Below, piece after piece: positions 46,941-55,371 of a stretch of 64,000 nt of DNA (position 1 is the first letter of the stretch; each line of letters opens with the position of its first letter). A model generated the notes under the pieces. It had not been told where the DNA came from and did not search any database. It saw only the letters and a list, made by a program, of their open reading frames with translations. Made by a program: the position numbers and the translations under genes. Origin of the DNA: Orenia metallireducens (GTDB lineage Bacteria > Bacillota > Halanaerobiia > Halobacteroidales > Halobacteroidaceae). Where the stretch lies: assembly GCF_001693735.1 (NCBI RefSeq), contig NZ_LWDV01000009.1, positions 555,753 to 619,752 on the forward strand, read 5' to 3'.

Positions 46941-48082
46941 ACTTTTATCTCTTATTAAAGATTATATGTTGTTATTCTCTCCAGCATTAGTTGTAACCTC
47001 CAACTTATCATTAGTTTCAATCTCTTACTAGAGATTATATATTGTTATTCTATACTGCTGGAATAGATGTCGCAGGTGATGACCAAGTTTCAATCTCTTA
47101 CTAGAGATTATATATTGTTATTCAAAAAGCAACCTTAACTTGTCAGGTACCATTAACTGTTTCAATCTCTTACTAGAGATTATATATTGTTATTCTCAAT
47201 TTTTATTTTCTCAACATTAGATCCATTTTGCGTTTCAATCTCTTACTAGAGATTATATATTGTTATTCATGAAGATTATTTCGAGAAGATCGAGAATGGA
47301 GAAAGGTTTCAATCTCTTACTAGAGATTATATATTGTTATTCAAAGCAGAATTACCAAATTAGAGATCATGTTTGAAGTTTCAATCTCTTACTAGAGATT
47401 ATATATTGTTATTCTGAAGAGATGAAAAATAGCAGATGGTATCATCAAGTGTTTCAATCTCTTACTAGAGATTATATATTGTTATTCAAGCTAGTCAAAG
47501 AGAGAATTATAGAAAGAGAACTACGTTTCAATCTCTTACTAGAGATTATATATTGTTATTCTACCTTGTGGGGAATATCTAAGAAATTTTATGGAACAGT
47601 TTCAATCTCTTACTAGAGATTATATATTGTTATTCTTAATCCACTTGCAGAATTAATTGAAGATGAGATTGTTTCAATCTCTTACTAGAGATTATATATT
47701 GTTATTCAATCCCTCAATGGGTTTCCTACCTTCAGAAAACCAAGTTTCAATCTCTTACTAGAGATTATATATTGTTATTCTTGCTTAGAAACGATATTAA
47801 GAGGATAGAGGATAGATGTTTCAATCTCTTACTAGAGATTATATATTGTTATTCTCCCTAGCGGAGCGACTGAATAATCATGTGCCCATAAGGTTTCAAT
47901 CTCTTACTAGAGATTATATATTGTTATTCCCTACAGCCGAAGCAATATCTAAGGATATAGGTACTAAGCCTAAGTTTCAATCTCTTACTAGAGATTATAT
48001 ATTGTTATTCAACTAGAAGGGAGCATTATAAATGGATAAGGGATGGTTTCAATCTCTTACTAGAGATTATATATTGTTATTC
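46941..48082 (-). CRISPR. CRISPR array 3, 16 repeats, 15 spacers
   Basis: Repeats of 37 bases start at 46941, 47014, 47087, 47159, 47232, 47306, 47378, 47451, 47525, 47599, 47671, 47744, 47818, 47893, 47974 and 48046. The leftmost repeat has several changes (including CTTATTAAAG and ATATGTTG), marking the old end; the leader and cas2-cas1-cas4 are at right. Spacers are about 35-44 bases. Confidence 0.98.
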
Positions 48083-48310
48083 TCCACCCCAGCTCAGCCC
48101 CTATCACTCCAAGGTTCAAATCGACATTTGCGACGACCTAGAGCAGAGATTCCAACTTTCAAAATTTCTGATTAAAGAAGCTAAAAATCAAAATCAGATT
48201 AAATCTCAAATACTAAGTTGTTCTCTTGATTACTCTTGGATACTCTGTTTCCGACAACCTCCTAGTATTTGAGGTGCAACAACAGGTCGTCGGAAACTAG
48301 AATAAAAAAT
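48083..48310 (-). promoter_or_regulatory. Leader of CRISPR array 3
   Basis: Nearly identical to the array 2 leader up to AGGTCGTCG. CGACGACCT is at 48131-48139 and AGGTCGTCG at 48284-48292, 144 bases between. An imperfect third copy of the box (CGACAACCT) lies at about 48252. Past 48292 it resembles the array 1 flank instead, as far as the cas2 stop. Confidence 0.9.
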
Positions 48311-48393
48311 ATATTAAAACAAACTAAATGTTTTAATTACTTAACCTCTTACCTTTCTATTTCTCCATTAGTAATAGATTCCCTCTTTTAAAG

Positions 48394-48669
48394 CTAAATA
48401 ATAATAGTATTTTTATCCATCTCTTCAATCCCACCTATCCTTTCTACCTTATTAGTACAATGTTCACAGAGAAAATAAAACCTAATGCTATCCCCAGCTT
48501 CTTCATCAATAAGCTGATTCAATCTACTCCTTAACTTTAAGTATTCCTTCTGCTCCAAACCACATTCAAAGATACTATATTGAATCCATTGTCCATAATC
48601 CTTCAACACCTTAAAGATTTTATTCCTCCTTTTATCATTGGAGATATCATAAGATACAACTATAAACAT
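48394..48669 (-). CDS. cas2: CRISPR adaptation protein Cas2
   Basis: A 91-residue protein with the Cas2 N-terminus MFIVVSYDISNDKRRNKIFK, the conserved aspartate in SYDIS, and the WIQYSIFECGL strand. With Cas1 it integrates spacers at the leader end. It starts directly after the cas1 stop and lies closest to array 3's leader. Confidence 0.96.
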   Translation of the reverse strand: MFIVVSYDISNDKRRNKIFKVLKDYGQWIQYSIFECGLEQKEYLKLRSRLNQLIDEEAGDSIRFYFLCEHCTNKVERIGGIEEMDKNTIII

Positions 48670-49665
48670 CTATCTCACCTCAAAGGGAATATATTTATCA
48701 CGTTCCCCTAATAATCTCTTTCCTAAAAGTCTTGCCTGCAATTCTATTGCTCTCCGTAAGGTTACCTTATATTCAAAGAGGGGATGTTTAATCTCTTTAG
48801 CAAAATCTTCTTCAAACTTCTGTAAGAAGCTCTTACATGCCTTTTCAGTCAATTCATAAGTACCATATTTTTCAATAAAGTCATCAGGTCTAATTATCTG
48901 CCTGTTTATTAATCGTTTAATTAGATTATCAATTAATGGTCGAAACTCTTCCATTAAATCTAGAGGTAAAGATGGCTTAGCATACTCGTCCTGATGTAAA
49001 TATCCTATATAAGGGTCATACCCCACCAAACTAACAGCATTAAACACCTCATTATATAAGAGCATATATCCAAAGCTAAGCAGGGCATTAACTTCATCTC
49101 GTGGTGGTCTTCTACTTCTTTTAGTAAAGGTGAAATCATCAATTAATAGTTCGTTAAAGAGACTAAAATACTTTCTTGAACCTAACCCCTCATAACCTCT
49201 CAGCTTATCCAAACTCTCTACTTTCTCAGCCTTAGTGATAATATTCTTTAATTCTCTAATTACCTTCTTTGCCCTTTCACTTCTATCATCTCTAGTAGCT
49301 CGCAATAAGAGAGTTCTAAGATTATTGAGTTTGGCTACTACAAAATACTTGGCTATCTCTAAACAGACAATTCTATCTTCAGAAGCCTTATATTGAGCCT
49401 TTCTCAAAATAGAATTTTTAGAGAATTGGGGCATCAGACGCCCACGAAATTTACCATTAAAACTTAGAAAACTGACTGGAATCTCAAACTTTAAAAAAGT
49501 ATCAATCATCGATGTAGTGATAGTAGCATTACCAAAGATAATTACCTGTTTGACCTTTATTAATGGTATATCCAAAGCCTTATTTCCAAACTTATTGATA
49601 ACTAAGCGCTCTCCTCGCTTAACTAAAGTACTATTTTCATCAGTAATAAATACAGTTGGCAACAA
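48670..49665 (-). CDS. cas1: CRISPR integrase Cas1
   Basis: About 331 residues. The metal ligands are Glu (in RGYEGLGSRKYF, about 159), His (in YLHQDEYAKPSL, about 224) and Glu (in LDLMEEFRP, about 239), with the N-terminal beta domain before them. The annotated GTG at 49671 would overlap the ribosome site AAGGAG, so one of two adjacent TTG codons (49665 or 49662) is the more likely start. Middle gene of cas4-cas1-cas2, the usual I-D adaptation set. Confidence 0.95.
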   Translation of the reverse strand: MLPTVFITDENSTLVKRGERLVINKFGNKALDIPLIKVKQVIIFGNATITTSMIDTFLKFEIPVSFLSFNGKFRGRLMPQFSKNSILRKAQYKASEDRIVCLEIAKYFVVAKLNNLRTLLLRATRDDRSERAKKVIRELKNIITKAEKVESLDKLRGYEGLGSRKYFSLFNELLIDDFTFTKRSRRPPRDEVNALLSFGYMLLYNEVFNAVSLVGYDPYIGYLHQDEYAKPSLPLDLMEEFRPLIDNLIKRLINRQIIRPDDFIEKYGTYELTEKACKSFLQKFEEDFAKEIKHPLFEYKVTLRRAIELQARLLGKRLLGERDKYIPFEVR

Positions 49666-49681
49666 AATCACTCCTTATAGA

Positions 49682-50242
49682 TTAATTTAAATCTGGCAAA
49701 CATATCCCCCTAATACTACATCCTTTACATCTATTAATAGACGCTCTCTTAGGAACTCTTCCTTCTTCTATAATGGCTAATGCCTCTTGGGTATTATTAA
49801 TTGTCTCTGCTCTTAACTTTTTAGTAAATTCTACTTCCTTTCTCCGATAAGAATCTAAAAACCAGAGATAACCTCGTTCAATCTCTATACCTAACTGCTC
49901 TTCCAAACAGATTGCTTGAGCACAGAGCTGTAACTTGTTATTTACCCATTCACTACTATTTCCTTTCTTAAATTCCACAGGATAAATCTCATCATTTCGC
50001 TCCTCTACAACATCAATCTTTCCTACTAAACGATACTTATCAGACTTTACATAAACTTGAGTCGTTTGCTTATATCCCTCTCTATATCTAGATATCTCTG
50101 AATGGACAAGTTCATGGTCTAAAGTACCCTTAGTAGTATGATAATTCTCTTCCCATTCACCACATATATAGACTAGATACATTCGATAAGGACAATAGAT
50201 ATAAGTATTCAATGCCGATAGTGGAAAATATATCTCCTCCAT
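49682..50242 (-). CDS. cas4: CRISPR-associated Cas4, RecB-like iron-sulfur nuclease
   Basis: A 186-residue protein. Cys17 (YIYCPYR) and Cys172, Cys175, Cys181 (RCKGCSIRGICLP) hold a 4Fe-4S cluster. The RecB-type nuclease core is Asp77 (GKIDVVEE), Glu90 and Lys92 (PVEFKKG) and the QLCAQAICLEE helix. Cas4 trims prespacers and helps choose the PAM end. First gene of the adaptation operon, 10-16 bases before cas1; an inverted repeat lies in its 5' region at 50271-50298. Confidence 0.95.
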   Translation of the reverse strand: MEEIYFPLSALNTYIYCPYRMYLVYICGEWEENYHTTKGTLDHELVHSEISRYREGYKQTTQVYVKSDKYRLVGKIDVVEERNDEIYPVEFKKGNSSEWVNNKLQLCAQAICLEEQLGIEIERGYLWFLDSYRRKEVEFTKKLRAETINNTQEALAIIEEGRVPKRASINRCKGCSIRGICLPDLN

Positions 50243-50270
50243 AAGCTCACCCCTACTCCATAATAGTATT

Positions 50271-50298
50271 AACCTGTCAGCACTCTCCCTGACAGGTT
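50271..50298. promoter_or_regulatory. Perfect 10-bp inverted repeat in front of cas4
   Basis: AACCTGTCAG (50271-50280) and CTGACAGGTT (50289-50298) pair perfectly, 8 bases apart, between divergent cas4 and the NSS symporter gene. It is a candidate operator for the adaptation genes or a hairpin in the cas4 leader. Confidence 0.5.
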
Positions 50299-50356
50299 AG
50301 AAAAATACTAATATTTTATTCTTTTCAGCAAAAATTCACTTTAATAGCTTAAATTA

Positions 50357-50385
50357 TTGAAATCTATTTGTTTTTTTGTTAAAAT
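50357..50385 (+). promoter_or_regulatory. Promoter of the NSS symporter gene
   Basis: TTGAAA (50357-50362), 17 bases, TAAAAT (50380-50385). The expected RNA start near 50392 is too close to an ATG at 50398 for translation there, supporting the start at 50431. Confidence 0.6.
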
Positions 50386-50430
50386 TTTTATATAATTATG
50401 TTTTGCTTTGATGAGACGAGGAGGATGAGA

Positions 50431-51759
50431 GTGAGAATGGAAAAGAGAGAGACCTTTAGTGGTAAGATTGGATTTATTTTAGCGTGTATTGGAGCAGCAA
50501 TTGGCTTAGGTAACATCTGGATGTTCCCTTGGAGACTAGGCAGTTATGGTGGAGCAGCCTTTTTGATTCCTTACCTATTCTTTATTTTAGTTTTAGGAAC
50601 TACTGGTTTAATGGGTGAATTTGCCTTTGGACGTAATAAAAAAAGAGGAGCTATTGGTGCCTTCAAGGAAGTCTTTGAAGAGAGAAATTTACCCCTTGCT
50701 TCCCCTTTAGGGGCAATCCCTGTAATTGGAGTCAGCGGAGTATTTGTCTTCTACTTAATTGTAGTTGGCTGGATACTGAAATATTTTATTTTAGCTTTAA
50801 CTAATGGCTTTGCAACTGTAAGTGTAGATAATATACCTGCTATGTTTGGTGGATTTGCTGGTCAACCCCAGAGTATAGTGTGGCATATGTTAGCTATAAT
50901 TATCACCTTAATTATAGTCAACCTAGGAGTCGTTAAAGGGATAGAAAAGGCTAATAAGTATATGATGCCTACTTTATTTGCAATATTAATTGTTTTAGGA
51001 AGTCGTTCTTTAACCTTACCTGGTGCACTTGAAGGATTAAAGTTCTTATTTATCCCTGATTGGGCTTTATTAAAAGACCCTACTACTTGGATTATGGCTT
51101 TAGGACAATCCTTCTTTACAGTCAGCTTAGGTGGAGCAGCTATGTTAGTTTATGGTAGCTACTTAAAGGATGATGTCGATATCCCTGAATCAGCTATCCA
51201 TACTGCTATCTTCAATACTTGTGCCTCATTCCTAGCAGCTTTAGTGATTATTCCAGCAGTCTTTGCCTTTGGATTAAGCCCACAAGCTGGACCGACCTTA
51301 TTATTTATTACGATTCCTAATATCTTAAAATTGATGCCTGGAGGATATATCTTTGGTACCTTCTTCTTCTTAAGTATCTTCTTTGCTGCATTATCTTCGG
51401 CACTGAATTTGATGGAGGTGCCTGTAGAGGCATTGATGGATCGCTTCAATATCTCTAGAAGAAAAAGTGCTATTATCGTAGGTACTCTTGGCTTCTTAAT
51501 TGGAATACCATTAGATTTAAATATAAATTTATTTGGTAAATTTGCTGACTTTGTCAGTATCTACTTGATACCTTTAGGTGCAGTTTTAGCAGCTATTGTC
51601 TTCTTCTGGGTCTTTGGTGTCTCTAGAGCTAGAGAAGAGATAAATAAAGGTGCTAATAAACCCTTAGGAGTATGGTGGGAGTTTGTAGCCAAGTATGTAT
51701 TTACTATAGTAGCTGTTATAGTACTAGTGCTGGGAGTTATCTATGGAGGAATTGGGTAA
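50431..51759 (+). CDS. Sodium-dependent symporter, NSS (SNF) family
   Basis: About 442 residues with 11-12 membrane segments. The start of segment 1, FILACIGAAIGLGNIWMFPW (written to 20), holds the NSS sodium/substrate site GAAIGLGNIWMFP; GQSFFTVSLGGAAMLVYGSY is segment 6. NSS carriers import amino acids with Na+ (LeuT/MhsT relatives). The GTG at 50431 lies 6 bases after AGGAGG and is preferred to ATG at 50398 or 50437. Monocistronic with a strong terminator. Confidence 0.9.
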   Translation: MRMEKRETFSGKIGFILACIGAAIGLGNIWMFPWRLGSYGGAAFLIPYLFFILVLGTTGLMGEFAFGRNKKRGAIGAFKEVFEERNLPLASPLGAIPVIGVSGVFVFYLIVVGWILKYFILALTNGFATVSVDNIPAMFGGFAGQPQSIVWHMLAIIITLIIVNLGVVKGIEKANKYMMPTLFAILIVLGSRSLTLPGALEGLKFLFIPDWALLKDPTTWIMALGQSFFTVSLGGAAMLVYGSYLKDDVDIPESAIHTAIFNTCASFLAALVIIPAVFAFGLSPQAGPTLLFITIPNILKLMPGGYIFGTFFFLSIFFAALSSALNLMEVPVEALMDRFNISRRKSAIIVGTLGFLIGIPLDLNINLFGKFADFVSIYLIPLGAVLAAIVFFWVFGVSRAREEINKGANKPLGVWWEFVAKYVFTIVAVIVLVLGVIYGGIG

Positions 51760-51795
51760 GAATAGTGCAAAGTTACTACTAACAAGTAATTGCTT

Positions 51796-51839
51796 AAATA
51801 GAGAAAACAAGGTGAATATTCACCTTGTTTTCTCTATTT
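51796..51839 (+). terminator. Terminator of the NSS gene
   Basis: A perfect 22-bp inverted repeat centred at 51817/51818 (ACAAGGTGAAT with ATTCACCTTGT inside) and a T-rich tail. Confidence 0.85.
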
Positions 51840-51911
51840 TTATTTACAGATTAAAGAGTTAGTTTAATGCACTCTAATAATCAAATTTCAATATAGATAG
51901 TGTCTTTTTAT

Positions 51912-52375
51912 GGGTATATTACGACACTTTTTACTTTAAAAGTTAGCAAAATTATTAAAACATTTTTCAGGAAAGCTTATCAGCTTTTTTCCAATTTACT
52001 GTTAGCATTGCACCCCAAGAGTACTTCCTCAGGAAGAAAGAACACTTCCTTCAGGGCGCCCTAAAAGTAACCAAACTTACGAGTTTTATCTTTGGAGTTA
52101 TAAAGCAACCCCTTCGTGGTAAAAGCAGCCCAGTCTAGAAGAAAATATACCTGCAGGTTTAAAGAACAAACCTTCCGTGGCAAAGCCCACTCTCTCAGCA
52201 ATCAATATCTATTTAGAATTAGAAATATAGTACTTCTAATTCTAAGTTTGGAGTAGAATTATTATCCCTTGAGAATATTTGCTTTGCTCAAACATTAATC
52301 TTCTTCACTTTTAAAGACCTTAACTATCCACAATCAACCCTCAACTATACACTGATGTAAAAAATATCGCAATAT
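51912..52375 (+). repeat. Dispersed MITE-like repeat, copy B (longest)
   Basis: Begins ATTACGACACTTTTTAC and ends near GTAAAAAATATCGCAATAT; with the copy A end AAAAAGTGTCGAAAT these make an approximately 13-bp terminal inverted repeat. It holds the core AAAGCTTATCA (51972-51982) and blocks shared with copies A and C, plus extra modules (AAGAGTACTTCCTCAGG, TTATAAAGCAACCCCTTCG) seen also near 27180 and 13500. No coding frame. Confidence 0.7.
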
Positions 52376-52490
52376 CTACTCTATCACTTCTTAAATCCTA
52401 CAAAACTTTAGCTTACTAATTACTCTTTGATAGTCACTCCTCTTACTATACTAAGAATTTTCACACTATTCACTAAAATAACTGAAGTTA

Positions 52491-52534
52491 TTGAATTATA
52501 ATCACAGGTATGTTATGATTGAATTCGTGATTAT
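52491..52534 (+). promoter_or_regulatory. Promoter and candidate operator of the FNT channel gene
   Basis: TTGAAT (52491-52496), 17 bases, TATGAT (52514-52519). An 8-bp inverted repeat, ATAATCAC (52498-52505) and GTGATTAT (52527-52534), brackets the -10 box and suggests repressor control. Confidence 0.6.
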
Positions 52535-52564
52535 TTTAACAAAATATATTTCAGGGGGACTAAA

Positions 52565-53428
52565 ATGGAGAAACGTTATTTAAAACCAAAAGAAACCATT
52601 GAATATACCATTGAATCTGGGGTTAAAAAGACTCATAGAAGTAATAGCATTATCTTATTGTCAGCTATTATTGCAGGGGTATTCATTGCTATGGGAGCTT
52701 TATCTAGTAACACTGCTGCTTATACTATCAAAAACTCTGGTGCTGCTAAGGTAGTCACTGGGGCAATCTTTCCAGTAGGTCTTATGTTAATCATTATTGT
52801 TGGTGCGGACTTATTTACTAGTAACTGTTTATTGCTGATTAGTACTTTAGAAAAAAGAATTAAATGGGGTAGCTTTTTGAAAGTTTTAGGAATTGTCTAT
52901 ATTGGTAACTTTCTTGGAGCAGTTTTAATTGCTATTATGACCATCTCTGCAGGGCAATTTGATGCTGGAAATGGTGCTTTAGGTGCTTATCATATCCATT
53001 TAGCATTACATAAGTTAGAGGCTAGCTTTGGTCAAGCTATTATCTTAGGTACTTTATGTAACATTATTGTTTGTGCTGCAGCCCTGGCTATGTATAGTGC
53101 ACAAGATATTACAAGTAAAGTCTGGGGAGGATTTTTCCCAATATTTGCTTTTATTATTGCAGGATTCCAACATAGTATTGCAAATATGTACTATATCCCA
53201 GCAGGAATCATAGCAAGTAAGAACCCACTTTACTTAAAGGCTGGACATTTTACTCAAAGTGAACTAGCTAAACTTACTTGGAAGCACTTCTTCATCGATA
53301 ACCTATTGCCAGTAACTATCGGTAATATTATTGGTGGAGCAGTAATAATTGGAGTTAGTTATTGGTATATCTTTGCTTATCAAAAATACAATACTTCTGC
53401 CAAAAATTCCAAAAACATTGCCGCTTAA
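52565..53428 (+). CDS. Formate/nitrite transporter (FNT) family channel
   Basis: A 287-residue, six-helix membrane protein with the FNT blocks GADLFTSNCLLL (about 80-91), LGTLCNIIVCAAA (about 161-173) and GFQHSIANMYYIPAGI (about 207-222, with the conserved pore histidine). It moves formate, nitrite or a similar small anion across the membrane. Without a pyruvate formate-lyase or nitrite reductase neighbour the anion cannot be fixed. The start follows GGGGGA. Terminator at 53501. Confidence 0.92.
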   Translation: MEKRYLKPKETIEYTIESGVKKTHRSNSIILLSAIIAGVFIAMGALSSNTAAYTIKNSGAAKVVTGAIFPVGLMLIIIVGADLFTSNCLLLISTLEKRIKWGSFLKVLGIVYIGNFLGAVLIAIMTISAGQFDAGNGALGAYHIHLALHKLEASFGQAIILGTLCNIIVCAAALAMYSAQDITSKVWGGFFPIFAFIIAGFQHSIANMYYIPAGIIASKNPLYLKAGHFTQSELAKLTWKHFFIDNLLPVTIGNIIGGAVIIGVSYWYIFAYQKYNTSAKNSKNIAA

Positions 53429-53500
53429 TTCGGATGATAGTGGAAAAACAAGTAATGAGTAAAATAAAATCATTATAAATTTAACTTTTCAGTTATTTTT

Positions 53501-53552
53501 CTATAATAAAAGAGATTGATAGATAATTATCTATCAATCTCTTTTATTATAG
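53501..53552. terminator. 52-base perfect palindrome, terminator of the FNT gene
   Basis: The 26 bases 53501-53526 (CTATAATAAAAGAGATTGAT and on) are exactly complementary to 53527-53552. A/T-rich ends give a T-run on both strands. Confidence 0.8.
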
Positions 53553-53593
53553 ATATCTAAGTCTAAAATGTAATTTTATAAAAATTTAAAACC

Positions 53594-53810
53594 ATTTTCA
53601 TACCTCACTCCTTACGAGTCTCAAGAGACTCTCCATGGTAATTATACTTTATTAAAAATGATTATAAAGTATAATTTCCCTAGCTCTCTCCTACCTTAGG
53701 AAATTCTTTTTATTACGAAGTGGTCAATAGACCCGAAGAGAGAACTAAAACATATTTTGTTCTCTCTCCTTGTATAAGGATAAGGGCTAGGGATGAGGTA
53801 GATTGGTTTT
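53594..53810. repeat. Palindromic intergenic repeat, copy 2
   Basis: Framed by ACCTCA at the left (about 53600) and GGGATGAGGT at the right (about 53792-53801), with internal hairpins (GAGTCTCAAGAGACTC near 53620; TTATACTTTATT pairing with AATAAAGTATAA-like wording; CTCTCTCC/GGAGAGAG). It is related to the repeat at 2385-2525. Lies between the FNT and GH13 genes and is non-coding. Confidence 0.5.
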
Positions 53811-53839
53811 ATATTTCATTCTAAAGTTGTATATCTATA

Positions 53840-55171
53840 TTATAATTCTGATAATATTACCTTCTTCTCATTATCTTCAACCTCTACTGCAAAGATAATT
53901 GGCTCTACACTTAAGGTTACCTTTCCATCTTCTACTTTGATTGTTTTAGCACTGATTAAGTTTTCATACTTGCCATCAGAGACTGGTACACTAATATCCC
54001 CTAACTTCTGTTCTAAATTAAAGATTCCAACCATTAATCTATTATCTAGTTGATATGTAGCTACTACTACTCCCTCTCTATTACTATCTAAGATCTCATA
54101 ATAACCTTTAGCAAAGATTTCATCCTTTTTAATCTCTCCTAAATCCTTCAATAAATCTACATAATATTCATCAAGTAAAGTCCAATCAACTGGATCATGA
54201 TCAAATAGACTTGGAGAGATTATATCATCGGTCTCTTGCCCTCCATAGATTAAGGTTAGCCCTTGTTGGAAGTAATAGAAAGCTGTCCAGTTATATAGGT
54301 CTTCTTTTACTGGTAACCACCTTCTTGCCCTTTCTTGGTCATGATTTTCGATAAATCTCATCTTAACATAGTTAGCAGGATAGATATACTCTTGCATCCT
54401 TACCTTCTCTAGATATTCAGCAAAAGATATCTTCCCACTCTTATACTTCTTAAAGTATAGGAAAGTATCATAATCATAACTAACATCAAAAGCTTGATAA
54501 AGCTCCGCATCTGATAAACCTACAAATCCATTCTTCCTTAGAGCCTTAAGAAAGTCTGGTTCTACACTCTCAGCAATCCAAATGATCCCTTCTCTTACTT
54601 GAGCAACCTCTTTACGGGCCCTCTTCCAGAATTTAAGAGGAATCATCGAAGCCACATCACAACGGAATCCATCTACTCCAAGCTCTACCCAATATTTAAG
54701 AGCATCTATTAAATAATTCCATAAAGCTAAATTATCAAAATCTAAATCTATAACATCATACCAATCACCAACCTTATTCCCTACCTCACCATCAGCAGTC
54801 TGATAAAACCACTCCGGATGCTCTTTAAATAACTTAGAATCATGGGCAGTATGGTTATAGACTACATCTATCATCAACTTCATACCCCTCTGATGCACAG
54901 CCTTAATTAAGCCTTTAAAATCATCTAAAGTACCATACTCAGGATTGACTCCTTTATAGTCTTGAATAGAGTAAGGACAACCTAACTCACCCTTCTTATT
55001 CTTCTGCCCAATAGGGTGAATTGGCATCAACCATAGAATATCAACTCCCAGCTCTTTAATATTATCTAAATCCTTGACAAGCTCATTAAAGGTACCCTCT
55101 TTACTATGATTTCTCACATAAGCCTCATAAATAATCTGGTTCCTTAATTCAATCGGTGTATCAAAGGCCAT
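53840..55171 (-). CDS. Alpha-amylase family (GH13) glycoside hydrolase, cytoplasmic
   Basis: A 443-residue enzyme without signal peptide. GH13 regions are visible: DVVYNH (102-107), GFRCDVA with nucleophile Asp172, WIAESVE with acid Glu201, and FIENHDQER with Asp278. It should act on alpha-glucans or oligosaccharides inside the cell; the short chain and small domain C suggest an oligosaccharide-acting enzyme. It stands alone between two gene-poor spacers. Confidence 0.9.
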   Translation of the reverse strand: MAFDTPIELRNQIIYEAYVRNHSKEGTFNELVKDLDNIKELGVDILWLMPIHPIGQKNKKGELGCPYSIQDYKGVNPEYGTLDDFKGLIKAVHQRGMKLMIDVVYNHTAHDSKLFKEHPEWFYQTADGEVGNKVGDWYDVIDLDFDNLALWNYLIDALKYWVELGVDGFRCDVASMIPLKFWKRARKEVAQVREGIIWIAESVEPDFLKALRKNGFVGLSDAELYQAFDVSYDYDTFLYFKKYKSGKISFAEYLEKVRMQEYIYPANYVKMRFIENHDQERARRWLPVKEDLYNWTAFYYFQQGLTLIYGGQETDDIISPSLFDHDPVDWTLLDEYYVDLLKDLGEIKKDEIFAKGYYEILDSNREGVVVATYQLDNRLMVGIFNLEQKLGDISVPVSDGKYENLISAKTIKVEDGKVTLSVEPIIFAVEVEDNEKKVILSEL

Positions 55172-55321
55172 CTTAACCCCTCCAGTTATATTATTATTTA
55201 ATAGAGTAGTTCTACATAAGAAAAACAGTTTCCCGTATATAATTTATTCTTCATAATTATATTTTTACCCTTTTCAAGAACGACGATACTTAATAATTTA
55301 AAATTAAAATTGAAATAAAAA

Positions 55322-55356
55322 ACACCACTAAGGTTATCAAGAAACCACAGTGGTGT
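55322..55356 (-). terminator. Terminator of mntP
   Basis: ACACCACT (55322-55329) pairs with AGTGGTGT (55349-55356) with inner GGTT/AACC pairing; T-run on the minus strand. Confidence 0.8.
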
Positions 55357-55371
55357 AAGAACAATTCTAAA

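Noticed and set aside
47422-48016. Open frames running through CRISPR repeats and spacers
   Set aside because: They arise from the repeat having no stop in one frame; the array structure explains the DNA.
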